The notes under the pieces: model-generated
Told to the model about the DNA's origin: nothing
Database searches by the model: none
The model's input: the letters and a program-made list of their open reading frames with translations, nothing else
Source of the DNA: Strobilurus pachycystidiatus
Lineage: Eukaryota > Basidiomycota > Agaricomycetes > Agaricales > Physalacriaceae
Length of the DNA: 64,000 bases
Reading direction: 5' to 3'
Assembly: GCA_019915135.1 (NCBI GenBank)
Contig: JAHLMK010000010.1
Location: 1 to 64,000, forward strand
Program-made: the position numbers and the translations under genes
In this document: one piece after another, positions 46,774-59,335 of the stretch
Position numbering within the stretch: position 1 is the stretch's first letter
Layout: every line of letters begins with the position of its first letter

Positions 46774-48556
46774 TCAGAAAGTGATCTTCTTTTTGCCGCC
46801 GTCGCCTTCAACGATTCCACCGCTACGGGGATTCGGTGCACCGCGACCGCGACCACCGCCACGCCCACCACGGTCGCCGCCACGACCACGTCCGCCAAAG
46901 CCACGGTCACCGCCACCGCGACCACCAAAGCCGCCACGCCCACCACGGTCACCGCCACCGCGACCGCCGCCAAAGCCACCACGACCGCCGCCACGGCCGC
47001 CGCCCCCGAACCCACCGCGTCCGCCTCCTCCACCGGAGTTGTCGCGGGGTTGAGAGTAATCCAACCGAATAGCCCGCCCGGCGATTTCTGCACCCTGGCT
47101 CGCCTCGTACGCGCTCTTGGCGCCATCTAAGTTCTCGAACTCGACATATCCAAAGCCCTTGGGCCTGCCCGTGTCACGATCCGTAGGGAGCCTGACGCTC
47201 TTGACGCCATGCTCGCTGAAGAACTCCCACACATTGTCCTCGTTCGCATCAAAGCTCAAGTTGCCCACAAAGAGGGTCTGACTGGGCTCGCTGGCCTGGT
47301 CACCGAACTTGCGCGCTCGGTCAGCAGCACGGTCAACACCGGTTGCGTCCCTCGGGGGGCGAGGGGTGGAGATATCCACGTTAATGGCACGCCCATCGAT
47401 TTCCTGTCCCGACATCTCGAGAGCCTTCTTGGCAGCGTCGGCAGTGGCGAAGGTGATGTAGCCGAATCCACGCGACTTGCCGGTGTTGCGGTCGAGCTGA
47501 ACGCGGGCTTCGACGACCTCCCCACAGGCGGCGAACTCCTCCGCGAGACGCTGGTCATCAACAGCCCATGAGAGCTGCCCGACGAAGATGTTCTTCGACT
47601 CTTCCTCGGTAGATTCCGACGCGGCGGGAGCCGCATCGCCGTTGGCGAGCTTGACTTTTTTGGGTGGAGCGGCCGCATCGTCGGTGGCTTTGCGCTTGCC
47701 GTTGGTCGCAGGAGCGGCCTTGGTAGCGTCGCCCATCTCAACATCATCCGAGTCGTCGTCGGAGCTATCGCTCGAGTCCGCCTTGGCGGCAGAAGCTTTG
47801 GGCTTCTCGTCATCGTCAGAGTCGTCGCTGTCGGAGTCTGACGAGGCCTTGGCAGCAGCAGCGACCTTGGCCGCGGGTTTGGCCTCCTCCTCGTCGTCAG
47901 AGTCGGAGTCGTCCGAAGACTCGTCCTTTTTGGCGGGCGCAGCCTTGACGGGTGCGGCTTTGGTTTTGGCAGGGGTAGTAGCGGGAGTGGATTTTGTGGG
48001 AGGAGCAGGGGTATCGTCGTCGGAGTCGGAGGAATCAGAGTCGGCGGTGGCAGGTGGGGGAGCGGCCTTGGTGACCTGCGCCGCTTTGGGCTTTTCGTCT
48101 TCAGACTCTGAAGATTCGTCGGAAGAGGAGTCAGCCTGTAAAAGGAGACATCAGTACATTGGCAAAGCAAAGTGATTATTTTCCAAACCTTTTTAGCAGG
48201 AGCGGCGGCGGCCTTGGGCGCGGCCTTGGCAGCAGGCTTCTCGTCGTCAGAGTCCGAATCTGAATCGGAGGAGTCGTCTTTGGGAGGAGGAGCAGCAGCC
48301 TTCTTCGACTTTTTCTAAAAACGGAGAAAAAGGAAAAGATGAGACTAGGAGCGAAGGACTGAGGAGAGGAAGTGAAACATACGGCGGCTCCGTTCTCCTT
48401 GACGGGTGTCTTCTTGACCTCCTCCTTCTTCTTGTTGTACTTCGACTTGTCCTTGGTGGACTTGGACTCCTTCGCAGGCTTGACCTCCTTCACCTTGGTC
48501 TCCTTGGCAGGCTTGACATCCTTGACCTTCTTTTCCTTTTTGTCGACTTTGGCCAT
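46774..48556 (-). CDS. Nucleolin/Nsr1 (gar2)-type nucleolar RNA-binding protein
   Basis: Three exons (48383-48556, 48189-48314, 46774-48135) encode 553 aa. Order of parts: a Lys-rich N-terminus (KVDKKEKKVKDVKPAKE); alternating acidic Ser/Asp/Glu tracts and Lys/Ala/Pro tracts, the typical CK2-phosphorylated nucleolin N-half; a basic nuclear-localisation stretch (PPKKVKLAN); RRM1 with RNP motifs (NIFVGQLSW, SRGFGYITF); RRM2 (TLFVGNLSF, KGFGYVEF); and a C-terminal Arg-Gly-Gly box ending GDGGKKKITF. The family works in pre-rRNA processing and 40S assembly in the nucleolus. The long antisense frames here come from the repetitive composition. Confidence 0.93.
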
Positions 48557-49308
48557 CGCTGGAGTGTTGGGGATGGCAGGAAAAGGGGAGGTCGGGATGG
48601 AGGTGGGAGGGATAGTGAGAAGAACTTTTCGATCATTTTTTGAAAATATTCGTCGGATCGGTCACGTGTACCATGCCTCGGTCCCGGGTCTCGTTCTGCC
48701 GGCTCCAAACTCCGAGATATCTTTCCGCTGATGTCTGCTCTCCCAGAATTTACTCGAACATGGACGCATATCTCCAGTGATCTTGAAGCCTAACAATGTC
48801 TCATTTGAGAAATATTTAGAAAGGCTTTACTGCATGGAAAAAGCGCCCCTACATACGTTGCAATACTGGTCTTGGGTCAGACTTAGACTACTCTTGACAT
48901 GCTACAAAGGGACTTCGAAGTAAGGAAACTATACGAACAAGCAGTCTATAAGCACATCCACGGTCTCAAAAATCATACAATGCCGAATCATTGCAATACT
49001 CGTTTGAAGTCGCTCAGAGCAAGTACAACTCACTGCTAAAGCTAATTAACGCCACAGCGGATTCTGATGGTGCGAGGCCCCGTTGCGATTTCTCAATATC
49101 AAGTAAAAGATACAGACCACACAGACTACATGACACACTCTTCCCACAAGGCTATGTACGACTACAGAGCAAGCTTCTAGCCCGGCCCCCAACTCGATTT
49201 CAGTGAAACAGAAGACAGAAAGAGCAATGTCCTGATAATTATTCTACGTCGAGATTCTATGAGCTACAAAGCGAGTACAATATGTATAGGATGTCCGTGA
49301 CAAAAAAT
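48557..49308. other. Intergenic, no gene seen
   Basis: Promoter side of the nucleolin-type gene (pyrimidine-rich immediately upstream) and the 3' flank of the GH16 gene. No further feature. Confidence 0.4.
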
Positions 49309-50746
49309 CTAAATCACCAGCCACGCCGCAGCGCCTGCACCTAACAGCGTCGCCAACTTCGATGTCCACGTTCGATCAACCGTCGAGGCGTCTGAATCTG
49401 AAGACACGACAGTGTTGGTCCCACTAACGCTGAAGACGCGCACTGAGTCGACGTCAAAGTAGGCGGTATCGTAGTAGGACGCATCTCCGATAACGTAGTC
49501 GTTGTAACACACCCCGGTGCACGTCTCGGCAAACACAGAAGTGGATCCTGCGAAGTCTACATAGTCGCGTTAGCAACAAGAACAACATGGAATGGACTGT
49601 GCGAGCGTACCTCCGCAGAGAGTGATGTCGAAAATCAGGCTTTGAGCGGCAAAGTAAGTGTCAACGTCGCAGCCGCCGGTCGGCCAGTTGGCAGTAGCAG
49701 TGCCAAGGTCAGAGACGCTCAACGAGCTTGAGTTGCTGGAGATAGAGGTCGGGACATTGTCGCGTTCGAAGAACCAGACCCTTGGGGCAGAGAGTCAAAA
49801 GTAGCACAAAACACACAAACATGTGGCGACCTACGAAATACCAGTCGAGGCAAACTCGGTCACGAATACGCCTCCGCCTGCCGCAGCAAAGCCCGCGCCG
49901 TAGGAGGCCGTCGAAGACGCTGTGACGACACATCCCTCGTTATCGTTTGCCTCGTAGTCGCAGTCCGTAGAGTTTATGATAGTGGATGTCTGGACCGGAT
50001 TTACTTGTGTGCATCCCTCGGTGGTGTGCAGAGCCATTTGATTGTGAGTGACTTCGTTAACGCCTTCAAAGGTATCGATCTCTCTGTATTGCCATGTCAG
50101 CGCAATTCCCTGCTAGCAGGTGTGTTCAAATTACCCTCCTGTCGGCCAGTTCTCGGCCTGCGACCACCTGAGCGAAGTTCAGTATACAACGACGTAGCTG
50201 ATGACATCGGACGTACCATGCAGGCCACACTGAGCACTAAGAATAACGCAGTTAGTCCCAGGCTAATCAGGCAATTGACGTGGGAACGTACCCCGTACGG
50301 AACATGATACATGTCCGCTATCCATAGACTGCCGACCTCGTACTTATCTTTAGAGGAGATGCGCACTGTCGACCGCTTCTCGTTGTAATTTACTGTAGAG
50401 CTGTTATCGACCTTCATGATGGCGCGATTTGTGGAGTCATCGACGTAGGCGAGGTTGAGACTCGATTTCGCCCCAACAAAACTACGCAGAGACGTTAATT
50501 TTGGTTCCCGCTGAAAATAGAACGAAGACGGTTACATGGCGTCCCCATTGGTCAAATTGTCGTCTGTTGCTTTCATGAGTGGGCTGGATGGACTGGCAGG
50601 AGAGGAAACGCACAATGATCGTAGAAAGTCCAATCGTCGAAGAAGTTTGAGCCGTGGTATTCTTTGACCATGTCATAGGTAGTGGCGGCGACTAGCTCGC
50701 CGGACACAAGACCGAGAGCCGCGACGGCCAGAGAAAGAGAATGCAT
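49309..50746 (-). CDS. Secreted GH16 beta-glucanase, probably GPI-anchored
   Basis: Predicted endo-beta-1,3(4)-glucanase acting on wall glucans. The signal peptide is MHSLSLAVAALGLVSGELVA. Then come NFFDDWTFYDHYDNLTNGDA, AYVDDSTNRAIMKVD, RISSKDKYEVGSLWIADM, and HVPYGCSVWPAWWSQAENWP. The catalytic motif is GGEIDTFEGVN (ExDxxE: nucleophile and acid/base glutamates). The end region includes CDVDTYFAAQSLIFDITLCG and a Ser/Thr stretch before a hydrophobic tail (LATLLGAGAAAWLVI). That tail with small residues before it fits a GPI-attachment signal, suggesting action at the fungus's own wall. About eight exons. The glycine pair just before the catalytic Glu straddles an intron, as GG|A GAG with acceptor ACAG. 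Confidence 0.9.
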
Positions 50747-52624
50747 GATGGTGGTAGTGAAAGAAGAGGTTTGTGATCGACACAGACAGAGAACGATATA
50801 AAGAGGCAGCGACTACTGCGCTGGCCGGAAGATCAAAGTGGCGAGAAGTTAGAATAGAGAGCTGTGCAGATCACTTTTGAGCGCGACACCTCGGCCACGT
50901 GTAGAAGCTTCTTCGATGATGATGGGACCAAAGGAAAGCTCCACAGCGGCAGTGGGTGATGGGTGTCGCGGTCTTTTCGTTGCCTGCTGCCTGCTGGATT
51001 GCCAAGTCGGCGCTGCTGTAAATAAATGATCCAAACAAATGAGGTTGGGATGGCGATGCCATAGCGCCTCGATTTCAACGACGCGTCTGGGGATGACCGG
51101 TGACCCTGGAGGTCGCAGCAAAGGATGATCCTACTCGCGAAAGTCCAGCGATGGCCGCGGTATCTTGGACCGACTGCGCCGAGGTCTAGGGTTTGGGCAC
51201 AACGCCAACTCAATGCAGTCATGACGGTGTGGCGGTACAACACTTTGCAATTGCGCGCAGCGACGTTGGGCGGGGAGCGGGAGCGCCTGCAGTGACGGGA
51301 CACCATGAAGACAGGGCAATTATGCGGTGAGAGCTGGCGTGCGTGGACGGTGTCGGATCGAGCTCGTGCTTGTGTCTTTGGCACCGGTAACGTCGCGTTC
51401 TGTATGGGTTAGTACGTCCTGTTAGAGCGCGATAGTACACGTCGTGGGGAGTACTAAGAAGAGTTAGGAGACCGTCAAGTTTAGTGCGCCACCTAAACGC
51501 CTGCCGAGCCCTGCCGGTTGAGCATGATCAGTCACGAGGCTTTTGGACTTGCCTTTCGCCATCGTCTAGGTCTTCCGACTCTTACTACCCTGCTTGTGAC
51601 GGTTTGTCGACTACCTCGCAAAATAAGACGAAGAACTATCTCTGCTGGTTTTGCGCTTTCAATCCTGCTAGGACGCGCGTGGCCGGTACTTTGCCTTGGG
51701 CACAGACCTTTTGCACTCCCAGCCGATGCCTAGTCTTTCGCAGACAGCGTCCATCCGCGTCTGCGCGTTGTTCTTCCTGTACTATTGCTGATCAGGAATC
51801 AACAGGATAAAACCTTCATCTCTCTGCGCCCAGTCAGTGACATACTACGCGTACAGCCTCCAGTCTAAGAGTGTACATCGTCGAATGATGTCGTTGGGAT
51901 CTACCTCTGTGGCACAGTCAAGATTCCCTCTGTATCTGCAGATACTTCGGCATCCGTATCAACCAGCCATTCAATGCAACGTTTGGTCGTGGCTGGGATG
52001 GCTCTGTATACATCCAACGCCTCCGTATCCATGGAATTTCAAGCCTCTCGGAGCACATTCGATCATGCCACCATCAAGAGTGCGAAGTACCGTCGAGACC
52101 TACACGGTGCACCCAGCCTACACCGTCCATGCACAGTCTGTGAACCAAGGGCTGCCAAAGGGTTGCTTGAATGAACACACAGTTAATCCAGACGACGGCT
52201 GCGCATGGAAGGATACGTCGAGTTTCCATGACCATGATGCCCACGCAAAATTTTTTACGTCACACGTGGCGTAGGATTTCGAGATGAGCAAGTCTCCTTC
52301 CTACAGATAACTGACTTTATTTCTTGCCGAGAGTCTTAGCACAGTCGACATCTGATGACTTGTGTACAGCAGGTGAGTATCGTTCGTCTAACTTGATGAT
52401 GCCAAGTTGGTTGAAGGTTCTTCAGAATCGGCTATAGGTTGTGAAAGCGCAGCAATCTCATTGGCCAACCGCACATGGCCGCCGACAGAAGATTCGCTGC
52501 CAGGGGTCTCCTTCCGCTCTCCGGCACTGCGGAGTGGAGTGAATTGCTACAGCTTTAAAGTCGATGAAAAGCGCGTATGCAGAACCTACCATTAATCGTT
52601 CCCATCCACCCACTCGAGTAAAAG
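50747..52624. other. Intergenic between two divergent secreted-enzyme genes
   Basis: 1.9 kb separating the divergent GH16 and dioxygenase genes. No gene seen. The frames (up to 183 codons, minus strand 50833-51384) lack motifs and are Arg/Ser-rich, as expected of non-coding GC-rich DNA. Confidence 0.4.
50797..50804 (-). promoter_or_regulatory. TATA-like element of the GH16 gene
   Basis: The minus strand reads CTTTATATC about 50 bases upstream of the GH16 start codon. The position fits a fungal TATA box with a short leader. Confidence 0.4.
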
Positions 52625-54266
52625 ATGCTCTCAGCTGCTCTGTCTCTCCTGCTCCTCAGCGCGTCCGCGGTCCCCTCGGTCAGCGCGCACTCGGGCGACG
52701 CCCCCGCGAACTGGAAGCGCGACAACTTCGCTGCTCGCGATGGTCTTGAACAGCGCTGTGGAGACGCCCTCGCTGCCCGTCGCAGGAAGCGCTCTCTTCA
52801 GGTGACTCAGCGCGCGTTGGCTCGTCGTGATGGTGTCTTGCCCAGGTTTGTGGTTTTGTATCGGTGCTACCTATCCTCTTACTGACAGAATTTAGGCAAT
52901 CCACGAGCAATGACAGCACCTGCTTGGTAACCCCGGAGGTTACTCAAGGCCCGTATCACATCTTGTGAGTCTCTATATCAGTTTCCAGATGTTCTGGTCC
53001 TCATGTGCGCCAATAGAGCAGAGATCGTCCGCCAAAACATCACCGAAGACCAAGGTGGTATCCCGTTGGAAGTCAACGTCAGTGTATTTATTATATGATA
53101 TCCTATCATCTCTCAATGCTCGCTTCGCTAGATTGACTTCTTTGACATTGCTACTTGTGAACCCATCCAAGTCTGGGTTGACTCGTGGCACGCAAACGCC
53201 ACTGGCTTCTATGCTGGCTACATCTCTGAAACTGGCGTTAGTTGTTCCATTTTGACCTATCTCTCTGTGTCTAACCGTACGTCTCTCAGTCCGCTATTTC
53301 CGGTGGCTCTGGCGGCAGCGGGGGCGGTGGCGGCAATTTCTCGATGTCTGGCGACATGCCTGGCGGTGGTGGCATGTCCATGACCGGGGCCCCTTCAGCA
53401 TCCGGCGCGCAGACCGCGGACTCGTCGGCCACGACGACCAGCTACGGCGTGTACTCCGGAGCCGACTCTGCGGAGGCTGCAAGCAAGCTGAATACGGCCA
53501 TGGACGACAACAGTACTTTCCTTCGGGGAGTCTACCAATCCGAGTATGTCCTGTCACTCAATGATGAGACTGAGACTAATCCACCGATTAGCGAGGATGG
53601 CCATCTTACTGTGTACTCTGTCTTCCCCGGCTGGTGTGAGTCAATAGTACATCTTCTCCGCTGCCTATTCTGACATTATAACCATAGACTCCGGCCGTGC
53701 TCAGCACTACCACATCAAGGCGTACCCGAGCGGATACATCGCAGAAAACGGAACGTTCATCTCCACATCCAGCGCTGTTCAGTATGTAACTTCTATCGGC
53801 CGTCGTCTACGCAATCCAACTCACCATTTCACAGCACCGGTCAATTCTTCTTCGATAACGATACTCTCACCACCGTGGCTGCCACATACCCTTATTCTTC
53901 GAACTCTATTGCCTGGTCTGACGCCGTCACCAACGAAGCTGACCAGTGGTACCCATACCAATCTGCCACTGGCTACGACGCCGACGTAGGTGTATGATCT
54001 TGCCTTCAGAACCCACCTTACTCAACCGTACATGTGTAGATGGACATCACCTGGGTCGGAGACGATATTAACGACGGTCTCATCGGTTCCATCTCTGTTG
54101 GATTGAACATGTACGTTCACGACTCGCATTATATTCACTTCCTCATCTCAACTGGTTTCCCAGGTCGTATTCCAGTATCGAGCTCAGTACTCAATACGCT
54201 GACTTTGACCTCGAAGAGTACTGCGAGAAGAGCATGCTTCCCTACGCCTCTGCCTCGGCTTGTTAA
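52625..54266 (+). CDS. Secreted intradiol ring-cleavage dioxygenase-like protein
   Basis: Non-haem Fe(III) enzyme family that opens catechol-type rings; extracellular fungal forms are linked to aromatic (lignin-derived) compounds. Ten exons join in phase. Signal peptide (MLSAALSLLLLSASAVPSVS), a basic pro-region with dibasic sites, then TCLVTPEVTQGPYHIL, ITEDQGGIPLEVNIDFFDI, ATCEPIQVWVDSWHANATG, FYAGYISETG, FLRGVYQSDEDGHLTVYSVF, PGWYSGRAQHYHIKAYPSG, and DINDGLIGSISVGL. GPYHI (Tyr) and GWYSGRAQHYH (Tyr and HxH) match the expected 2-Tyr/2-His iron ligands. Between FYAGYISETG and FLRGVYQ sits an ~80-residue insert rich in Gly, Ser, Met and Ala. The C-terminus ends SASAC. Confidence 0.88.
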
Positions 54267-54685
54267 GTTATCATCCATATTATGCGGACACTCTGGTACT
54301 AGACTAGCTTATTATTGATATAATGGTAGGACGATATTTATCGCGATCAAATCTTCCTTCTAGTATATCTGTCGGGATACCATGGCTGTTTCCAGATTTG
54401 ACAACCTTGCATACTTCTCGCCATGTAGCGATCGTGATCGCTGGCTCGATCGACACTGTCCAGGGCCGGACCATCTTGCCACAAACCTCACGGCTTCAAC
54501 ATTCAATATTCAACATTTGGCACAACGTATCGAGTAGAAAACGATGAGACCCCCAATGCAGGTGCGGGTATAGCTGGCGTGAGACCCATCACACCCAGGC
54601 TGATCGACACCGCCCACGAAGGCTGTTTCCCACATTTTCATCCCACGCACTCACTCTTTCGTCGTCCTTTCCTGTAGTGCAAACT
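54267..54685. other. Intergenic; promoter side of DUF6535 copy B
   Basis: The last ~90 bases resemble the sequence before copy A (GGCTGTTTCCCACATTTTCA, ATCCCACGCACTCA). Nothing else seen. Confidence 0.5.
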
Positions 54686-57600
54686 ATGGACGACCTTCCG
54701 TCCACCGAGCCTATCAACGATGCCCCCCCTCTGGACTCCGTCGTCTCTCCTGCAAATACCCATTCCAGTCGTGCTGGTCCCAGCAATACAGCCCCATCTA
54801 CAGCAGCTCCCGAGCAGGACGTGCCAGCTCATCCGCCTGCCAATTCTGTTTTCGACGAAGAACTGGTATGTCCGCGAGAACTGTCACCTATGATGCAACT
54901 AACGCTTCCACAGATGGGCGAAATAGATCGTAAATACAAGGAGGTACGACTGTCCCTTTTGTCGGTGCTCAAGCTAAGCTGTTGTAGGCATTCACTGCGG
55001 GCTACATCCGCGGAAAGGACTCGGCTATCCAAGCCACAACGGTACAGGATCCTCCGATTGTTGTGCAGTCCGCGGCCCCATCTCAACCGGATCGACATAT
55101 ATTTGGATTGAGGCAGAATGCTGCCGCTGCTGCCAATACAGTGTTCAAGGACGATTATGAGGCGCGCCTACCCGAAGACTCATACGGCAAAGAGACGGCT
55201 CCTCATGCCAGGGTATGGCGCGTCTATGAAGAAGAGGCAGCCACCTTTGACGAAACCATGGTTAGCCAGCACCGCGATGGCCTAGACGTGATGCTCGTCT
55301 TTGTGAGTTTTCGTTTTCTGAATCTGATCTCAATGGCATACGACTCAACACATATCAGGCCGGTCTTTTCTCAGCCGTTGTCACATCCTTCCTGGTCCAA
55401 GTCTCGCAGAGTCTCCAACCAGACTCCGCAGGGATGTCCGCCGCACTTCTCTACGACCTTGTTCTTGTCCAAGTTGCCGCGATTGACGGCGTCTCACTTC
55501 CCAATATCACCCTTCCTTCCGTCAATCCAACTGCGAATTTCGTTCCCGACAGTCTCGATGTCTGGGTCAACGGCTTATGGGCCGTCAGTCTCACTTGCAG
55601 CCTCGTTGTTGCACTGTTTGCCGTACTGGTCAAGCAATGGCTGCATCATTATGTGACACTTCCCTCTGGTACACCTGGACTTCGTAGTCAAATCCGCCAC
55701 TTCCGATTCATAGGCCTTGAGAAATGGCACGTCGGCGTCATCATTGGCCTCTTGCCCATTGTCATGCACACTTCACTTGGTCTTTTCCTATCAGGCCTCG
55801 TACTTTTCTACATCCCACTGCATACATCACTGGCATCAACCATTGGTGTTTTGACTGTGCTGGTCAGCTTGCTTTATCTTCTGAGCAATGCAATGCCGTT
55901 GTTTGCAATTCAGTGTCCATATCACACACCACTGAGTGATTTTCTGTACCGCGGCTATTGCTCCAGCAAGCTGGGCTGGCTCTTCATCCGACACAAGGTT
56001 GGCCAAGTGTGGGATGGGGTCTCTCGGCAGTTCTGGCTTTGCTGCCAACGTGGAAAACAGTCCAGACACACTGAATACATGCACACTGCTATGACCAAGT
56101 TCCAGACATTATCGGCATTGGAGACGGACAGTGTACACATTGCACAAGACACTGTTTTGGTTGATGCCATTATCTGGTTACATGATATGTCATCCAATCC
56201 CAGTGTGCAAAGTATTGCAGTTCAGGCCATTGCTGGACTGCCGCTGTCAGCTGAGAGCTATGCAGCTAACAAAATTCTGTCTTCAAATGGCATAAAACAC
56301 ACCTGGTCTTGTGTATGGACTGACTCAACTGTGCTGACACATGACCCTGCCTGTGGACTACTATTGCCATCAACATTGTTTCGTAAATCCACCCTTGATG
56401 GACAAAACACTGTAGAGAGGCTGCTACGCTTTCAGTTATTAGTCAACCCGCACTTTGATCATGGTGGGAATAATGATATTTTTGTCCTTGACAATAGTAA
56501 TTCAAATATCCAGTTTCAGGCAATGCGTGTTTTGTTGAAGTCCCGGTGGAGAAACCTTGATTCCACTGTCCAAGAATTCATCCTCCACAATCATAATGAG
56601 CAATTACATTTCATTGTCTGGAAGAGATTGCTTGAGCATTGGTTGCCTTCCAAACCCCTTAATGCTGTCGATATGCACTCTTTGACTCTTTTTCTGAAAA
56701 TCATAGTCACTAAGAAGGACAAGTTCATGCCACCTCTGTCAGGATTATACACTCTCCGTGAATTTCTTCACTTTGAGCCACAATGCAGCACTCTTGTGAA
56801 GTGCATGCTAGCTGCTGTCAATATATATGACATTGAAAATGAAAACAAAGCCATTCCAGTTTTGGCTGTGGCCTTAGGGACCTTGTCCTTCTCATCAGTG
56901 ATGTTTTTGATCAAGGACTCAGATCATTTAGATGAATTAGCACTGAGCGCTTCTCTCCAGTTGTTGGAAAGTGTTTTCAGGACAGCTAGAATGAAGTATT
57001 TCTACAACCTTTCTGACCTCCGACACCTTGAGTTGGCCATGGAGAACTCAGATGGATCATCTTTTCTCCACTTGTTAGACAATACTCTTGACATAGCTGA
57101 GATGAACTTTTCCAATAATCCTCATAACTTCCAGTGCAATGATCCATTTTTGGCCATGAACAAGCTCATCTTTGATATCATCTCTGCACATACAATGCTT
57201 CTGTTACCAGAACATCCCCTCCAGCACTCTTTGGACCATTGTCTGGCTGATGCTATTTCACTATTATATATGTTTCTCCTCAAATTAAACAAAGACCATA
57301 TCATGATACCAATACTCCCGGCCATCATACAAATACTTCCAAGCATTGCGACTTACAAGCTCTCTGTCTCTTCAAATGCTGATGATATAAGGACACCTGT
57401 GCACTGGATTGTCAACATCATGCGTTGGGCCCTAACCCAACATTCTGAGGATGGATATAGAGTGTTTATTGATGACCAGTGGCTTAAGCGATTCCTCGCA
57501 ACAGAGCTTGTATACCCCACTATTCTTGATGGGTTCCATCCATTCATTTCAGCCTATATCTGCAGTTTGGAGGACATTCCATCCAAGGCTATAAGGCAAA

Positions 57601-57965
57601 AAGCCACTGAGCACCTGCTGTGCCCAAAGAACATGTTTTCATGTATCCTTTCTTCACTCTCTGGGAGTTCAAGCTTTACATGGAGATCACACGAAAATCT
57701 CATGAGGAAGTTACAGCAATACCCTTCGTGGCATATCTGTCGGAGCTATATGAGATCCGCTCTCAACTGGCTGAACCAAGCCAACCATCAAGATCTCCCA
57801 ATGCCAAAATTTTTTGACCAGGAAGTGATTTGCCTTGTTGAAGGGCATGTATGTCTGGATGGTGCATTGCAAAAGCGACTCCTCACAGATGGAGGATTTG
57901 TCAATGCCTTCAGAGCGCGATTAATCATGATGGATAATTTTGTTGATCCCAGCTTATGGCAGTAG
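54686..57965 (+). CDS. DUF6535-family membrane protein, copy B (~1059 aa)
   Basis: Exons 54686-54943, 54988-55302 and 55359-57965 match copy A in position and phase. The disordered N-terminus (MDDLPSTEPINDAPPLDS) ends at MGEIDRKYKE. The membrane domain has HARVWRVYEEEA, SAALLYDLVLVQVAAIDG, WVNGLWAVSLTCSLVVAL, KQWLHHYVTLPSGTPGLRS and further helices. The C-terminal ~650 residues are helical and unassigned, with WHICRSYMRSALNWL and DQEVICLVEGHV near the end. Intron 2 is 56 nt and would break the frame if retained. From about 55.9 kb on the sequence is AT-richer and strongly short of CpG compared with copy A, yet the frame stays open for over 650 codons, so it is probably still a gene. Confidence 0.85.
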
Positions 57966-58539
57966 TCTAGCTTTTACCTACTTAATCTCGATGCCTTTGG
58001 GATTCTGAAGCACTTAAAGCAGCTGTATGCAAGTAATAGTCTCAATGGCAGTGTGTCCTGAACTAAGTATGTTGTCGGTAAACTATTGTGCTGTGAGCAG
58101 GAATATTAACCTGAGATTCAGAAATGGTCGTAATGTACCAAGTGTTCTGCCTGTCTACAAAAGCGTCAAAGAATGCAATCTGAACGCTCGCTGATAACAC
58201 TGATCATTTTGAGTCAGCCTCTTGTGTGATGATTCATAACAGGGTAAGTCTATAGTTTTATGGGCAACATTGTTGATGATGCCCCCAAAACAATCTAATG
58301 ACCAGCTTCTCCACGCCAAAGAAGGACAAAATCTTCCATCTGCAATCTTAGCATATGCAATGCTCTCAAGTACACACAATTCAAGGTCTCAAGTCCTTTT
58401 TCCAGACATCAACATTGTCAATGGTGACTTCAAAACAAAACAATCTACTGACTAGCTTCTTCATGCCAAAAAAAGACAAAATCTTCCATTCTGCAATCTT
58501 AGCATATGCGATGCTCTCAAGTACACATGGTCCAAGGTC
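57966..58539. other. Intergenic; 3' flank of copy B and tandem duplication
   Basis: AT-rich. It contains the first member (58286-58407) and most of the second member (58436-58557) of a direct 122-bp duplication that runs into the neighbouring gene's 3' end. No other feature. Confidence 0.55.
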
Positions 58540-58557
58540 TCAAGCCCTTTTCCAGAC
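58286..58557 (+). repeat. Direct duplication, two 122-bp copies 150 bp apart
   Basis: 58286-58407 and 58436-58557 share CAAAACAATCTA, GACAAAATCTTCCAT, CTGCAATCTTAGCATATGC, ATGCTCTCAAGTACACA, AAGGTCTCAAG and TTTTCCAGAC in the same order and spacing, with scattered substitutions. The second copy contains the last codons and stop of the methyltransferase gene (minus strand), so the unit is a duplicated gene 3' end plus 3' flank. Confidence 0.8.
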
Positions 58558-59335
58558 GACAAGTCTCTGCTTTCCCTTATTCGACTCGGCGGCTCTGCTC
58601 TCGTCCGGGATTGCGTCCCACACCCTCTCCCAACCTTCTCCGAGTACTTCGGTGTACGACTCCTCGGTCACAGGCCAGGGTGGGCCGACATACCCTGGAG
58701 CCACTTGTTCGGGTGGGATGTATGGGAACATGAGCGTTACGAGTATACCGCCGGACTTGACGAGACGGCGCATCTGTGAGCCCCATTCTGGTCGATGCGC
58801 CGGAGGGAGCGCGACGAAGAAGGTGTAGTCGTACACGAGGTCATAGGACCCGGTGTACGAGAAGAAGTCGGTTACGACGACTTGGGCGGTTCCGGGCGCG
58901 ATTGGATCTTGTGTTGCGAAGTAGCTGTGAGAAGGAAACTTCAATACATACGCGACTGACACTGAGAGGAGTGATACGGACCTGTCTGCGGCAGCTTTTG
59001 CGGTCTCTGAGATGTCTAAGCCTGTGACGGCGAGACCTTGACGCGCTAACAAGACGACATCGTATCCTGTGCCGCATCCTGGGACAAGGGCGGTTCCTTG
59101 GGTAGGTAAGAGTTGGCGGCTGGCTTCAGTATCGAGGAGCTCCACTAAAGCTGGTTGGGGTCCATTCTTGTCCCATGGCGTGACTTTCTTCTTCCTGGGC
59201 TATGGTGAGGACGGTGCATTGGAATAGAACGAAGCAAACATACCACGCTACATCCCAGCTCAAAGGATCGGGGGTGATGATTGAGGTGAGCTTGGCGCGG
59301 ACGTCAACGCTGAAGGGATATGTGTGTGAGGACAT
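58540..59335 (-). CDS. SAM-dependent methyltransferase, TPMT/thiol methyltransferase-like
   Basis: Three-exon model of the thiopurine/thiol S-methyltransferase family. It opens MSSHTYPFSVDVRAKLTSII, then PLSWDVAW joined to KKKVTPWDKNGPQPALVELL. The SAM-binding glycine motif is ALVPGCGTGYDVVLLA, followed by GLAVTGLDISETA and, after an intron, the acidic/active-site region VVTDFFSYTGSYDLVYDYTF then FVALPPAHRPEWGSQM. It ends RLVVWKRA. W(D/K)xxWxxxxTPWDxGxPQPAL is the family hallmark. Related fungal and plant enzymes methylate small thiols or halides; the substrate here is not determinable. The acceptor CATAGCCCAG|G keeps the frame. Its 3' end lies within the 122-bp duplication. Confidence 0.88.

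Noticed and set aside
46781..47053. Proline-rich plus-strand frame opposite the RGG box
   Set aside because: Antisense of Gly-Gly-Arg codons gives Pro-Pro-Arg/Ser; the minus-strand RRM protein is the real gene.
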